Shown here piece after piece: positions 40,333 to 49,128 of a stretch of 64,000 nt of DNA. Under the pieces are notes generated by a model. The model searched no databases. It was not told the DNA's origin and saw only the letters and a list, made by a program, of their open reading frames with translations. Both the position numbers and the translations under genes were made by a program. Position 1 is the first letter of the stretch. Each line of letters starts with the position of its first letter. The DNA is from Longicatena caecimuris (GTDB taxonomy: Bacteria; Bacillota_I; Bacilli_A; Erysipelotrichales; Erysipelotrichaceae), in assembly GCF_004341945.1 (NCBI RefSeq), contig NZ_SMBP01000001.1:86001-150000 (forward strand), written 5' to 3'.

Positions 40333-40482
40333 ATGAGAGATAGAATCACTTTCAAATGTTCAGAATGTGGCGAAGAAAACTACATTGGAACACGTAATAA
40401 ACGTAAAAATCCAGAACGTATGCAGATTCAGAAGTTCTGCCCACGTTGTAACAAGAAAACACTACATAAGGAGAAAAAATAA
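40333..40482 (+). CDS. rpmG: 50S ribosomal protein L33, zinc-binding type
   Basis: A 49-aa protein starting [17 protein letters not shown] with two CxxC pairs (CSEC and CPRC), the zinc-containing C+ form. ATG 40333 follows acgaggaggga; the upstream reading from 40291 was rejected. A promoter-like tatgatataat precedes it. Confidence 0.94.
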   Translation: MRDRITFKCSECGEENYIGTRNKRKNPERMQIQKFCPRCNKKTLHKEKK

Positions 40483-40484
40483 GA

Positions 40485-40508
40485 AGGGCCGACTACGGTC
40501 TTTTTTAT
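40485..40508 (+). terminator. Terminator after rpmG
   Basis: Short hairpin gggccg / cggtct with loop acta, then T7, ending just before the next gene. Confidence 0.65.
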
Positions 40509-40520
40509 TCGTGAAGACAT

Positions 40521-41129
40521 ATGAAATCAATTGAAACATTTGTATTAGGTATGGTTCAGGTAAATACCTATTTATTATGGAATGATAATCATGTTTTGGT
40601 AATCGATCCAGGTAGTAAATCATTAAGATTGCAAGAGGCAATCGACAAACGAAACGGTATTGTGGATGGCATCGTTTTGACACATGCCCATTTTGACCAT
40701 ATTGCTGGTGTTGATACGCTGGTGAATAAATACCATTGTCCATTATATATGAATGATTTGGATATACCGCTGCTTACCGATCCGCAATTGAATTTTTCAA
40801 TAGGAGATCCAATCATCGTTCATACAAAGGCACAAGTACTAACCCCTGGTGAGCATACGATTGGTAAATTTACTTTCCGATACATTGATGCACCAGGTCA
40901 CAGCGAAGGCTGTAGTATGCTATTATGGGATGATCATTTATTTTGTGGAGATGTGTTGTTTCAAGGTAGTATCGGGCGGACTGATTTAGCCACAAGTTCA
41001 AATACTAAAATGATGCAGTCTTTAAAATACATTAAAACCATGGACCCCGATTTGAAGGTATATCCTGGTCATGGACCTAGGACGACATTAAAGGATGAAT
41101 TTCAATGGAATCCTTATCTGCAATTTTAA
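40521..41129 (+). CDS. MBL-fold metallo-hydrolase (glyoxalase II-like)
   Basis: A 202-aa metallo-beta-lactamase-fold enzyme with the metal motif THAHFDHIAG, a second His in APGHSEG, Asp in FCGDVLF and PGHGP. It belongs to the small YqgX-like group often called hydroxyacylglutathione hydrolases. The true thioester substrate is unknown. A terminator follows. Confidence 0.9.
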   Translation: MKSIETFVLGMVQVNTYLLWNDNHVLVIDPGSKSLRLQEAIDKRNGIVDGIVLTHAHFDHIAGVDTLVNKYHCPLYMNDLDIPLLTDPQLNFSIGDPIIVHTKAQVLTPGEHTIGKFTFRYIDAPGHSEGCSMLLWDDHLFCGDVLFQGSIGRTDLATSSNTKMMQSLKYIKTMDPDLKVYPGHGPRTTLKDEFQWNPYLQF

Positions 41130-41152
41130 ACAGCTATTGCTGTTTTTTTTCT
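41129..41152 (+). terminator. Terminator after MBL hydrolase gene
   Basis: Hairpin aacagc / gctgtt with loop tatt, followed by T8. Confidence 0.88.
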
Positions 41153-41277
41153 TCCTTAGTTTAAAACACAATTTTACCATTGAGAATGAACAGCATGCTA
41201 GCAGGCTTTTTCAATTCTTTTAGTTTTGTAAAGGTTTGATTTGGTGTATAATGAATAACAAGTGAGGAGGATATGCT

Positions 41278-42180
41278 ATGCACAAAAAAATTTGTTTGCT
41301 GATTGCTTTTTTATTACTCTGTACAAGCTGTTCCTCCAATCAACAGGATAAGGTCAAAGAGGCAATGGAATCCTATCCCAAATCTCCAGCTGTTACAGAA
41401 AACCAAATCCTATATCCTAAAGAGCTGGGCAAGGATGTTTTAAAAACAAAAATAGCTATCATTGACTATACCCAGTGCAATGATGGATATATTTATGTTC
41501 ATGCGCAATTTAAAGATAACAAAAAAGTGAAAATTCAAATTGCGAAAGGTGAAACCAAATATAATTACGATTTGCACAAAGATGAAGCAACGGCATTACC
41601 TTTACAAATGGGAAGTGGTAATTATCTCGTTAAGGTGTTGCAACATATGGAACAAAACCAGTATGCCATCGTAGATGTGATTGAATTTCATGCCGATATA
41701 AAAGAAACTACATCACCTTTTCGTTATCCAAATCAAATTGCATGGTATGAAAAAGGTGATGACATCATTTCCTTTGCTTTAGATACCGTAAAAGATGCGG
41801 ATAATGATTTAAAACGGATTCATGATATTTACAACAAAGTTGCACAAACGATAACTTATGATGATGCAAAAGCAAAGCAGGCTTCTAATAAATATATGAT
41901 TCCAAATCTGAAAGACGTGCTGAAGCGTAAGCGGGGGATTTGTTTTGATTATGCTGCTTTGATGACAGCAATGTTGAGAATCAACCATATTCCAGCACGC
42001 TTGATTTGCGGAAATACGGATATCGAATATCATGCCTGGGTGGAAGTTTATGTAGAAGGACAAGGATGGGTCAATCCGGATATTTATGTAGATGAGGAAA
42101 CCTGGACTAGAATTGATCCAACTTTTGCAGCGCAAAAGTTTCAATACGATGGATCTTATGATGCGGTTTATTATTATTAA
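41278..42180 (+). CDS. Lipoprotein with transglutaminase-like domain
   Basis: A 300-aa secreted lipoprotein with signal peptide ending in lipobox LLCTSC (Cys at about 19). The C-terminal transglutaminase-like core has the catalytic Cys in RKRGICFDYAALMTAMLR, the His in EYHAWVEV and an Asp in VNPDIYVDEETW. These extracellular domains are often peptidases or scaffolds; the target is unknown. Only 23 nt separate it from the first pilus gene and no terminator lies between, so they may be co-transcribed. Confidence 0.85.
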   Translation: MHKKICLLIAFLLLCTSCSSNQQDKVKEAMESYPKSPAVTENQILYPKELGKDVLKTKIAIIDYTQCNDGYIYVHAQFKDNKKVKIQIAKGETKYNYDLHKDEATALPLQMGSGNYLVKVLQHMEQNQYAIVDVIEFHADIKETTSPFRYPNQIAWYEKGDDIISFALDTVKDADNDLKRIHDIYNKVAQTITYDDAKAKQASNKYMIPNLKDVLKRKRGICFDYAALMTAMLRINHIPARLICGNTDIEYHAWVEVYVEGQGWVNPDIYVDEETWTRIDPTFAAQKFQYDGSYDAVYYY

Positions 42181-42203
42181 ATCGAGTAGGAGGTGTTAAG
42201 GAT

Positions 42204-43232
42204 ATGAATATAAATATGCAAAGCCGTCATATGTTGTTTCTTCAGTTTGGTTTGATACTTCAAGCAGGCTATGGTTTGGAGCAGGGACTTCATCTGATTG
42301 CTGAACAGCTAGATGAGCAGGAATTGAAAACACTGGTATGCCGGTTAAATGAAGAAAGAGAAAAGCAGCCAACATTGGCAGATGCTTTTGCTGCTTGTGA
42401 GGTATTTGATGATTTCACGATCCATATGATTTCCATAGGGGAAATCAGTGGTAATTTAGATGAAGTGATGTTATCATTAGCTGATTATTATCAGCGTATG
42501 GATGAAATGAGCAATCAATTGCGACAGGCTTTGAGCTATCCTATGATCTTACTGCTGATGATGCTTTGTGTAGTAGGTGTGGTTGCATGGAAAGTATTAC
42601 CTCTATTTCAAGATGTATTACGTTCTTTGGGAAGTGATTTATCTACACAAGCAGTTATGTTTATGCAATTCGGAAGAATTTTTTCAATGGCTGTCTTTGG
42701 GCTTTTGTTGTTGCTAACAGCGGGTCTTATTGTTTTCTTATTGTATGCAAAACGCCAAAAAGAAGATGCTGCAACCTTATTTCTATTCCATAGCCCCTTT
42801 TTCAAAAAACTTCGTCATATTTCTCTTTTAGCGCAATTGACGTATGCACTTGCTATGCTTTTGCGCAGTGGCATTGATCTGCGTGAAGCAATGCAATATG
42901 CATGTTCTTTACTTCCCAATTGCGAAATCATTGATAAGTTGCAGGCTTGTGTTCAAGGTATGAATGAAGGTGAATCTTTTTGCGATGTGATTCGCAAAGA
43001 ACAGTTATATGAAGGTCTTGCGTTGAATTTTATTGAAATAGGTTTTACCAGTGGAAAAGGGGAAGCGGTCATGCAACAGCTAAGTGATGAATATCAACAG
43101 GAAGTATCACATAAAACTGAACATTATCTTAATGTGATTGAACCAATCATCGTATTGTTATTAGCCGTAATCATAGGTGTTGTCTTATTATCTATCATGT
43201 TACCACTGGTGAGTATTCTCTCTTCACTATAG
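42204..43232 (+). CDS. Type IV pilus / type II secretion inner-membrane platform protein (PilC/GspF-like)
   Basis: A 342-aa platform protein with two T2SF repeats (residues about 7-125 and 210-330), three main membrane segments, and conserved ISIGEISGNLDEVM and FIEIGFTSGKGEAVMQQL, both variants of the GE.SG..D motif. Such proteins connect cytoplasmic ATPases to pilin assembly. The partner here appears to be the PilT-type ATPase 2.5 kb downstream. SD ggaggtg. Confidence 0.88.
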   Translation: MNINMQSRHMLFLQFGLILQAGYGLEQGLHLIAEQLDEQELKTLVCRLNEEREKQPTLADAFAACEVFDDFTIHMISIGEISGNLDEVMLSLADYYQRMDEMSNQLRQALSYPMILLLMMLCVVGVVAWKVLPLFQDVLRSLGSDLSTQAVMFMQFGRIFSMAVFGLLLLLTAGLIVFLLYAKRQKEDAATLFLFHSPFFKKLRHISLLAQLTYALAMLLRSGIDLREAMQYACSLLPNCEIIDKLQACVQGMNEGESFCDVIRKEQLYEGLALNFIEIGFTSGKGEAVMQQLSDEYQQEVSHKTEHYLNVIEPIIVLLLAVIIGVVLLSIMLPLVSILSSL

Positions 43233-43241
43233 AGGTGTAAC

Positions 43242-43550
43242 ATGCAAAAAACACTACATGGACTGCTATTTCTTGGTATCTTATTGTTATTTGTGTTTGG
43301 TTTTCAATCAGCTGCTTCTTTCAACAAAAGAAATGAACAACAACAAATTACGGAAACCATTCAGAAATTAACTTTAAAATGTTATAGCATAGAAGGAAGA
43401 TACCCTACATCAATTGCTTATTTAAAAGAACATTATGGTTTATTGATAGATGAAGAAGAATATCGTGTTAATTATCATTATGAAGGAGCAAATATCGCTC
43501 CGCATATCGATGTTTATAAAAAGGGGCGAATTTATGAAAACGCATCATAA
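43242..43550 (+). CDS. Small membrane protein of the PilC/PilT cluster, pilin-like
   Basis: A 102-aa protein with an N-terminal membrane helix (residues about 7-25) and a short external domain containing CYSIEGRYPTSIAYLKEHYG, a pattern seen in some minor pilins. There is no G/F-T-x-x-E prepilin cleavage motif. It follows the PilC gene by 9 nt and overlaps the next gene by 17 nt. Function is inferred only from context. Confidence 0.7.
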   Translation: MQKTLHGLLFLGILLLFVFGFQSAASFNKRNEQQQITETIQKLTLKCYSIEGRYPTSIAYLKEHYGLLIDEEEYRVNYHYEGANIAPHIDVYKKGRIYENAS

Positions 43551-43989
43551 TCTGTATTTGTTAGTTTCGTTATTGTTACTGCTACTATTTGCGGCAGGCT
43601 CCTTTTCTTTATTATCTACGGAAATATTTGCTTATCGCCGTCTGAATGAAACAATCCAATCGCAAGAAGATGTTAGTCTTCCGCTTGCTTATGTGCATAC
43701 AAAATTGAAACATGCCAGTGCACGGGGACAAGTTGCTTATGTGACAAAACCTATTACCTGTTTACAGATTAAAGAAAAAGAGACAGTAACCTATTTGTAT
43801 TATCAGGATGGCTATATCAAAGAAATTACGGCTGTTTCCAGTTATCAACCTACCTTTGAAGAAGGAACTAAGCTGTTTCAAGTAGATGCTTTTACAATAA
43901 TTGAGAAACAAGATTGTTTCCTTTTTACAGTTGAGAAAGATGGTAAAAAAGAACAGTTAAGTATATATCTGTATGGAAAGGCGGGATAG
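43534..43989 (+). CDS. Pilus-cluster membrane protein, DUF4860-like
   Basis: A 151-aa protein with one N-terminal membrane helix (LYLLVSLLLLLLFAAGSFSLL) and an external beta-rich domain (residues about 40-150) with TKPITCLQIKEKETVTYLYY. It resembles DUF4860 proteins that accompany type IV pilus genes in Firmicutes; I am fairly but not fully sure. ATG 43534 follows aaaggggcg. It overlaps the next gene's ribosome site. Confidence 0.7.
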   Translation: MKTHHNLYLLVSLLLLLLFAAGSFSLLSTEIFAYRRLNETIQSQEDVSLPLAYVHTKLKHASARGQVAYVTKPITCLQIKEKETVTYLYYQDGYIKEITAVSSYQPTFEEGTKLFQVDAFTIIEKQDCFLFTVEKDGKKEQLSIYLYGKAG

Positions 43990-43990
43990 A

Positions 43991-44365
43991 ATGAAACACA
44001 CGCAACGATCCTTTTCCTTTTTAATGGAATTTGTCATCATTTTGTTTTTCTTTGCTTTAGCAGCTACTATCTGTGCAGGTTTCTTACTAAAGGCAAAAGA
44101 AAAAGAAGCAACGGCCATTACCTTACAACATGATTTATTACAAGCACAAAGTATTATTGAAGAATTGCAAATAGCATCTGATGTGCCTTTTGAACAGCGA
44201 TTTGATAGTATTAAAAAAGATGAATTGAACTATCAAAAAGGCAATATGAAAATCATATTTAACGATAAAGCTTTATCATCTGGCAAGATACAGTTATGGC
44301 ATGAAGATGTCATCTTATGTGAGATACCTTTTGTTTTAGGAGAAATTTATCATGCGTACGAATAA
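43991..44365 (+). CDS. Pilus-cluster membrane protein, possible minor pilin
   Basis: A 124-aa protein starting MKHTQRSFSFLMEFVIILFF: a short basic leader, then a hydrophobic helix with Glu at a position comparable to +5 of prepilins. The cleavage residue is Ser rather than Gly. The external part has QAQSIIEELQIASDVPF. ATG 43991 follows aaggcggg. It overlaps the next gene by 14 nt. Confidence 0.68.
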   Translation: MKHTQRSFSFLMEFVIILFFFALAATICAGFLLKAKEKEATAITLQHDLLQAQSIIEELQIASDVPFEQRFDSIKKDELNYQKGNMKIIFNDKALSSGKIQLWHEDVILCEIPFVLGEIYHAYE

Positions 44366-44747
44366 GAATCATATACTGCCCCTTGGACTAGGTATACCAA
44401 CATTATTTACTTTATTTGTTATTTTAGTTATGCTGATGTTGGCTATTTTAACATATGTGAGAGCAAATAGTTATTATGTTTCAACCATTCGCCAGATGGA
44501 ATTTACAACAGATTACTATGAAACAAAGGCTAATCTTATGGATATCTATAGACAACTAGAACCTAACCATTTGGATGAACAGTTAAAAAAGATGAAAATA
44601 GATTATACAAAAAAGGAAAATCTCTATATAATAGAGGAAGATATGAATAATGGAACAGCGTTGCAGTTGCTTTTTCATAAACAAAATGATGAGATTGTTA
44701 TACAAACCTGCCAGATGATAGATAAGGGTGATGAAAATGGAAATTAA
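44352..44747 (+). CDS. Pilus-cluster membrane protein, pilin-like
   Basis: A 131-aa protein with a basic leader (MRTNKNHILPLGLG), one long membrane helix (residues about 13-38) and an external domain. Leader and helix resemble a minor pilin although the usual Glu is absent. It overlaps the PilT gene by 11 nt, so the two are translationally coupled. Confidence 0.68.
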   Translation: MRTNKNHILPLGLGIPTLFTLFVILVMLMLAILTYVRANSYYVSTIRQMEFTTDYYETKANLMDIYRQLEPNHLDEQLKKMKIDYTKKENLYIIEEDMNNGTALQLLFHKQNDEIVIQTCQMIDKGDENGN

Positions 44748-45792
44748 AGCATTGTTAGAAGATGTAGTTAAACGCAAAGCTTCGGATGTGTTTATTGTCG
44801 CTGGTTCTCCTTGCGCTATTAAAATAGATGGCAAGATTGAGCCATATGATGATAAAAGGCTTATGCCTCAAGATACCGAACAAATGATTCGTGATATTTA
44901 TACGATTGCCAAAAAGGATGATATTGAAGATTTTATACATAATGGTGATGATGACTTTTCTTTTTCCATACCTCAAGTTGGACGTTTTCGTGTCAATGCT
45001 TATCGTCAACGCAATTCCTTTGCAGCTGTCTTACGTATCGTTAGTTTTTTATTACCAGATCCTAAAATCATGCATATTCCTTCTATCGTAATTGACTTGG
45101 CAAAACAAATGAAAGGGATGGTACTGGTAAGTGGACCTGCGGGCAGTGGAAAATCGACGACACTGGCTTGTATCATTGATCAAATTAATAATTCACGTAA
45201 TTCTCATATCATAACAATTGAAGATCCGATAGAATATTTGCATACCCACAAGCAAAGCATTGTTTCACAAAGAGAAGTTTATCATGATACCAAGGATTAT
45301 GTATCAGCTTTAAGAGCGGCTCTTAGAGAAGCACCTGAAGTCATCTTAGTTGGAGAGATGCGGGATTTAGAAACGATTGAAATATCTGTAACAGCAGCTG
45401 AAACCGGTCATTTGGTGTTTTCGTCATTACATACGATTGGCGCTGCTAATACAATTGATCGCATGATTGATGTTTTTCCAGCAACACAACAACAGCAGAT
45501 TCGCGTACAGCTATCCATGGTGTTGAATGGTGTGGTTTCTCAGCAATTGTTGCCAGGGAAAGATGGTAAGATGTTACCAGTGTTTGAAATCATGCTATGC
45601 AATCAAGCCATTCGCAATCTGATTCGAGAAGGAAAGACACATCAGATGCAAAATACGATAACGGCAAATCGCGCCAGTGGTATGATTACCATGGATGATG
45701 CTATTATTGAAGCTTACAAGCAAGATAAGATTACCAAGGAAACAGCGATCATGTATGCAAGTGATGCACGCTATGTAGCTAGTAAAATGTGA
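44737..45792 (+). CDS. pilT: PilT-type ATPase (pilus retraction or twitching motor)
   Basis: A 351-aa hexameric secretion ATPase. The N-terminal PAS-like domain ends in a conserved arginine region (VGRFRVNAYRQR). The Walker A is GPAGSGKS (133-140). EDPIEYLH and VGEMRDLETI (Walker B region) follow. The C-terminal AIRNLIREGKTHQMQ is the hallmark of PilT rather than PilB/ComGA assembly ATPases. ATG 44737 has best spacing from aaggg; ATG 44731 is possible. A terminator follows, separating it from comG. Confidence 0.88.
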   Translation: MEIKALLEDVVKRKASDVFIVAGSPCAIKIDGKIEPYDDKRLMPQDTEQMIRDIYTIAKKDDIEDFIHNGDDDFSFSIPQVGRFRVNAYRQRNSFAAVLRIVSFLLPDPKIMHIPSIVIDLAKQMKGMVLVSGPAGSGKSTTLACIIDQINNSRNSHIITIEDPIEYLHTHKQSIVSQREVYHDTKDYVSALRAALREAPEVILVGEMRDLETIEISVTAAETGHLVFSSLHTIGAANTIDRMIDVFPATQQQQIRVQLSMVLNGVVSQQLLPGKDGKMLPVFEIMLCNQAIRNLIREGKTHQMQNTITANRASGMITMDDAIIEAYKQDKITKETAIMYASDARYVASKM

Positions 45793-45855
45793 TTTTATTT
45801 AATAAGTATTTTTATGAAATTTTCAAAGATATCAATCGGATTGCTAAGCTATGTG

Positions 45856-45880
45856 AACAGTCAATTTGACTGTTTTTTTT
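45856..45880 (+). terminator. Terminator between pilT cluster and comG operon
   Basis: Perfect 8-bp arms aacagtca / tgactgtt with a 3-nt loop and T8. Confidence 0.9.
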
Positions 45881-45926
45881 GTTTTATCAGTTGGTTAATA
45901 AAAAAAGAAGAAAATTCATGGAAATT

Positions 45927-45950
45927 ACGTTTTTTCTAATTTTAAAACGT
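45927..45950 (+). promoter_or_regulatory. Inverted repeat upstream of comGA, possible operator
   Basis: Arms acgtttt (45927-45933) and aaaacgt (45944-45950) lie 26 nt before the comGA start in an otherwise featureless leader. It could bind a regulator of competence genes. No ComK-type AAAA-N5-TTTT box or known sigma-X box was recognised. Confidence 0.35.
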
Positions 45951-45975
45951 ATATAAAGGTGAGGAGGCGATAGGG

Positions 45976-46965
45976 TTGAAAGAGAAACTGGATGCTATAT
46001 TGCATATAGCGCTGCAAAAACAAGCGACAGACATTCATTTTGTTAGTACAACACAAGGATTATCAGTTACTATGCGCTGTGAAGATGGTGTCTTGCCAAT
46101 ATATAGTGCTGCGGCTGATAAGAGCTTGTTTAACTACTTGAAATATATAGCGCATTTAGATCTTGGGTTAGGGCAGACGGCGCAAAGTGGAAATTTTCAA
46201 TATGAATTTCAAGGGGAATGCCTGCAATTTCGCTTTGCATTGTTATCCACGTTGCAAAAGCAGACGGCTGTGCTTCGCATATTGAATAATCATACAGGCA
46301 TTTGTCTGGAAACTTTGAGTTATGATAAAAAACAACAACAGATTTTTCACTCATGGTGTCAGGCTAGAAACGGTTTGATCGTATTAAGTGGGCCAACTGG
46401 TAGCGGCAAGACAACAACTCTGCATGCCATGATGCAATATATTGCAAAAGGTGGAAAACAACGCGTTGTTTCTTTAGAAGATCCTATTGAAATTGTTGAT
46501 GACTCTTATCTGCAACTTCAAATTAATGAACAACATCATTTTTCTTATGAAGAAGGGATTAAGGAACTGCTTAGACATGATCCGGATGTCATAATGATTG
46601 GCGAAATACGAGATCCGATGAGCGCCCGGATGCTGATGCGTAGCGCATTGAGCGGTCATCTGATTTTTACAAGTGTTCATGCAAAAAGTTGTCTGGAGGT
46701 GATCTATCGCTTGCATGAATTTGGTTTGAGCAAAGAAGATTTGCGGCAGACATTGACAGGTATTACATCGCAGCGTTTGTTTCATCGACGAAAAGGGAAA
46801 GGAAGGGTTTGTATCTATGAAGTATTGGATCAGAATGAAATTATCACTTATTTCAAGCAAGGTGAACTGCCTTCAACGCATGAAAATATGGAAATGCAAA
46901 TTGCGAGCGCAATTCGGGCAGGTACGATTCAAGAAGAAGCGCAAGAAGACTTTCTCTTTCGATAA
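45976..46965 (+). CDS. comGA: Competence pilus assembly ATPase ComGA
   Basis: A 329-aa GspE/PilB-type ATPase that drives assembly of the DNA-uptake pilus. Motifs are DIHF near the N-terminus, Walker A GPTGSGKTTT, LEDPIEI and MIGEIRDPMSARMLMRSALSGHLIFTSVH (read in parts). The start codon is TTG 45976, fixed by gaggagg 8 nt upstream. The Cys4 zinc motif of larger GspE proteins is absent, as in other ComGA. It overlaps comGB. Confidence 0.92.
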   Translation: MKEKLDAILHIALQKQATDIHFVSTTQGLSVTMRCEDGVLPIYSAAADKSLFNYLKYIAHLDLGLGQTAQSGNFQYEFQGECLQFRFALLSTLQKQTAVLRILNNHTGICLETLSYDKKQQQIFHSWCQARNGLIVLSGPTGSGKTTTLHAMMQYIAKGGKQRVVSLEDPIEIVDDSYLQLQINEQHHFSYEEGIKELLRHDPDVIMIGEIRDPMSARMLMRSALSGHLIFTSVHAKSCLEVIYRLHEFGLSKEDLRQTLTGITSQRLFHRRKGKGRVCIYEVLDQNEIITYFKQGELPSTHENMEMQIASAIRAGTIQEEAQEDFLFR

Positions 46966-47905
46966 AGAATCATTTACTATGTTAATGGAACTTTTAAAAA
47001 GTGGGTGTTCATTACAGGATGCAATAGCTTTTTTACCAGGGGACGTTACATGGCTAAATGATAAACTGCAAGCAGGGGAAGAATTTTCTACAATTTTGCA
47101 AGAAGATAATCGCCCCTGGATTCGTCATTTTACTTTTTTTTATCGTATGAGTTCACTTCCTGTTGCTATGGAAGAGGCTTTACGTATGACAGACTTTGAG
47201 GAAGGGCTTAAGAAAAAATTCCTGCGACAAAGTGCCTATCCTATGCTTATTCTCTTTCTTTCTTTTGCAATGCTACAACTTTTCACAAGTGCCATCATAC
47301 CCCAAATGTTAGAAAGCTTTGCGATGGAGGAAACATTCTCCCTTACGCAAATACTGTTACATATTTTACAAATATGCAGTATGGGCTTTTTCATATGTGT
47401 AATCATGACTTTGCTTGCTTTTTTATATTTAGCTTCACATGCTAAGATTCGTGGCCGATTTCTATACACTGCAGCAAAAAAAAGCGAAGTGATCCGTTGC
47501 TATTGTTCCTATCTATTTGCTGGATATATAAAGGAATTAGATACATGTGGAATCGCGACGATGCATGCACTTCAGTTCTTGCAAGAAGTTCCGATTTCAT
47601 GGATGTGTGAAATGGCAAAACGTATGCAAAAACGATTAGAACAAGGAGAAGCATTCTTACATGTTTTGGAAACAGAGAGGTTACTATCTAAACAGCTGTA
47701 TCGTTGTTTACAAATGCGTATGTTGACACAAGAAAGTGATAAACCTATGCAGCTTTATCTGATACAACAAGAACAGTATTGGAATCATTTGCTTAAGAAA
47801 TGTAGTTATCTCTTACAAGGAATTGCCTATGGATTTGTCGCTGTGCTTGTCATCTTAGTCTTTCAAATTTTAATGTTGCCTTTGCAAATGCTGGAAACGA
47901 TATAA
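46880..47905 (+). CDS. comGB: Competence pilus platform protein ComGB
   Basis: A membrane protein of about 341 aa with the T2SF fold: an N-terminal FDKESFTMLMELLKSGCSL region, three membrane segments near 130-150, 180-205 and 315-338, and a shortened second repeat. The exact start is uncertain. ATG 46880 and ATG 46817 both lie inside comGA and neither has a clear SD. It is more divergent than the PilC-like protein at 42.2 kb, so the two platforms are not recent duplicates. Confidence 0.85.
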   Translation: MKIWKCKLRAQFGQVRFKKKRKKTFSFDKESFTMLMELLKSGCSLQDAIAFLPGDVTWLNDKLQAGEEFSTILQEDNRPWIRHFTFFYRMSSLPVAMEEALRMTDFEEGLKKKFLRQSAYPMLILFLSFAMLQLFTSAIIPQMLESFAMEETFSLTQILLHILQICSMGFFICVIMTLLAFLYLASHAKIRGRFLYTAAKKSEVIRCYCSYLFAGYIKELDTCGIATMHALQFLQEVPISWMCEMAKRMQKRLEQGEAFLHVLETERLLSKQLYRCLQMRMLTQESDKPMQLYLIQQEQYWNHLLKKCSYLLQGIAYGFVAVLVILVFQILMLPLQMLETI

Positions 47906-47919
47906 GGAGGATTTACATT

Positions 47920-48219
47920 ATGAAAAACGAAAAAGGCTTTACGATCTTAGAGATGATGATCGTTCTTTCCATCATTGCTCTTGTCTTTTTATTGACATTG
48001 CCGAATATTCAACAAAAGGAAAAAATCATTCGCAAAAAAGGATGTGAGGCTTTAATTGAAGTTGTAAATGCACAGATCTTATTGTACGAAATAGATAATC
48101 TGACAACGCCGACAAGTGTGGATTCATTGATTCAAAAGGGATATTTAAAAAGCACACAAAAGCGTTGCCCTAATGGTGATACGATCTATCTTTCCAATGG
48201 ACAAGCTTATGCAAAATGA
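47920..48219 (+). CDS. comGC: Major competence pseudopilin ComGC
   Basis: A 99-aa prepilin with leader MKNEKG, cleavage motif KGFTILEMMIVLSI (Glu at +5) and a short C-terminal domain. Two Cys (CEALIEV, KRCPNG) could form a stabilising disulfide as in known ComGC. It builds the DNA-uptake pilus shaft. SD aaggagg. It overlaps comGD by 11 nt. Confidence 0.94.
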   Translation: MKNEKGFTILEMMIVLSIIALVFLLTLPNIQQKEKIIRKKGCEALIEVVNAQILLYEIDNLTTPTSVDSLIQKGYLKSTQKRCPNGDTIYLSNGQAYAK

Positions 48220-48592
48220 GAAAGGCTTTACCTTAGTAGAAATGTTAGTAACAATAAGTATTTTACTGCTGATCATGGCTATTTTTCCATTTTTAAAGCC
48301 ATCGCGGCAATTGGCATTCACCTGTGAAACGGAAAAGCTTCATTCCTTTTTATTACAAGCACACATGAAGGCCATGTTTACTAAAAAAAACATGTACATC
48401 CAATTTCAAACAGATGGTGTACAAGCGGGAGAGGAGTTTTTTATATATGACAATATGTACTGTGAGGGAAAAGCGTTTCATTACACAAAACAAGGAACCA
48501 TTTCACAAGCCCAAACGATCACTTGTTCGCTACAAAATAAGAAAAAAACCATCGTGTTGCAACTCGGCAGCGGCGCTATTGACGTACGATAA
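48209..48592 (+). CDS. comGD: Competence minor pseudopilin ComGD
   Basis: A 127-aa minor prepilin with MQNEKGFTLVEMLVTISILL at the N-terminus, so processed at G/F with Glu +5. The C-terminal domain is beta-rich. ATG 48209 lies in the comGC 3' end; the frame upstream to 48173 was rejected. It overlaps the next small gene by 14 nt. Confidence 0.9.
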   Translation: MQNEKGFTLVEMLVTISILLLIMAIFPFLKPSRQLAFTCETEKLHSFLLQAHMKAMFTKKNMYIQFQTDGVQAGEEFFIYDNMYCEGKAFHYTKQGTISQAQTITCSLQNKKKTIVLQLGSGAIDVR

Positions 48593-48746
48593 AAAAGGAT
48601 TTTTGTTGATGGACGCCTTGATCTTACTTTTGCTTTGCTCGCTTTGTTGTTTGCTATTGATCAATTGCTGTATGACAGTTACTTCTTGGTATGCCAGTGA
48701 TCAAGAGCTAAATAATGAAAAGGTAAGGGAAATCTATGCAAAATAA
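48579..48746 (+). CDS. comGE: Competence minor pseudopilin ComGE-like, short
   Basis: A 55-aa product from TTG 48579 with KKGFLLMDALILLLLC, a prepilin-like motif with Asp in place of Glu at +5, and only about 25 residues after the helix. The position between comGD and comGF matches comGE. The start is uncertain, because the frame is open further upstream without an ATG. It overlaps both neighbours. Confidence 0.65.
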   Translation: MTYDKKGFLLMDALILLLLCSLCCLLLINCCMTVTSWYASDQELNNEKVREIYAK

Positions 48747-49128
48747 TCATGGTTTTACTTTAATTGAAATGCTCTTAGCCCTTTTGATCATTTCCTTTGC
48801 TATTGCATTGTTACCACCTTGTCTATCAATCGTTAAACAATTGTTAAAGGATGAGCGCTTCACTGATGATCGTATAGCAATCCATCAATTGCGTCAAATC
48901 ACTGCCATGTCTAGTGAGTATCTTATGCAAAATCAAAAGGTGATTTTGCAACGAGGGGATGAGGAAATTCAGTTGTTTTATGATCGTATGCGAATTGTGA
49001 AGACACCCGGTTACGAAATATATTTAGAACATGTTGACAATGCTGTTTTCTATGAAGATAATAGCTGTCTGCATCTGTTCTTAAAACGAGGCCATTATGA
49101 AAAAGATGCCATACTTGGTTGCAAATGA
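48736..49128 (+). CDS. comGF: Competence minor pseudopilin ComGF
   Basis: A 130-aa minor prepilin (NNHGFTLIEMLLALLIISF) with the ComGF-like soluble domain (YLMQNQKVILQRGDEEIQLF). Position in the operon and size agree with ComGF. It overlaps comGE by 11 nt and comGG by 32 nt. Confidence 0.88.
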   Translation: MQNNHGFTLIEMLLALLIISFAIALLPPCLSIVKQLLKDERFTDDRIAIHQLRQITAMSSEYLMQNQKVILQRGDEEIQLFYDRMRIVKTPGYEIYLEHVDNAVFYEDNSCLHLFLKRGHYEKDAILGCK

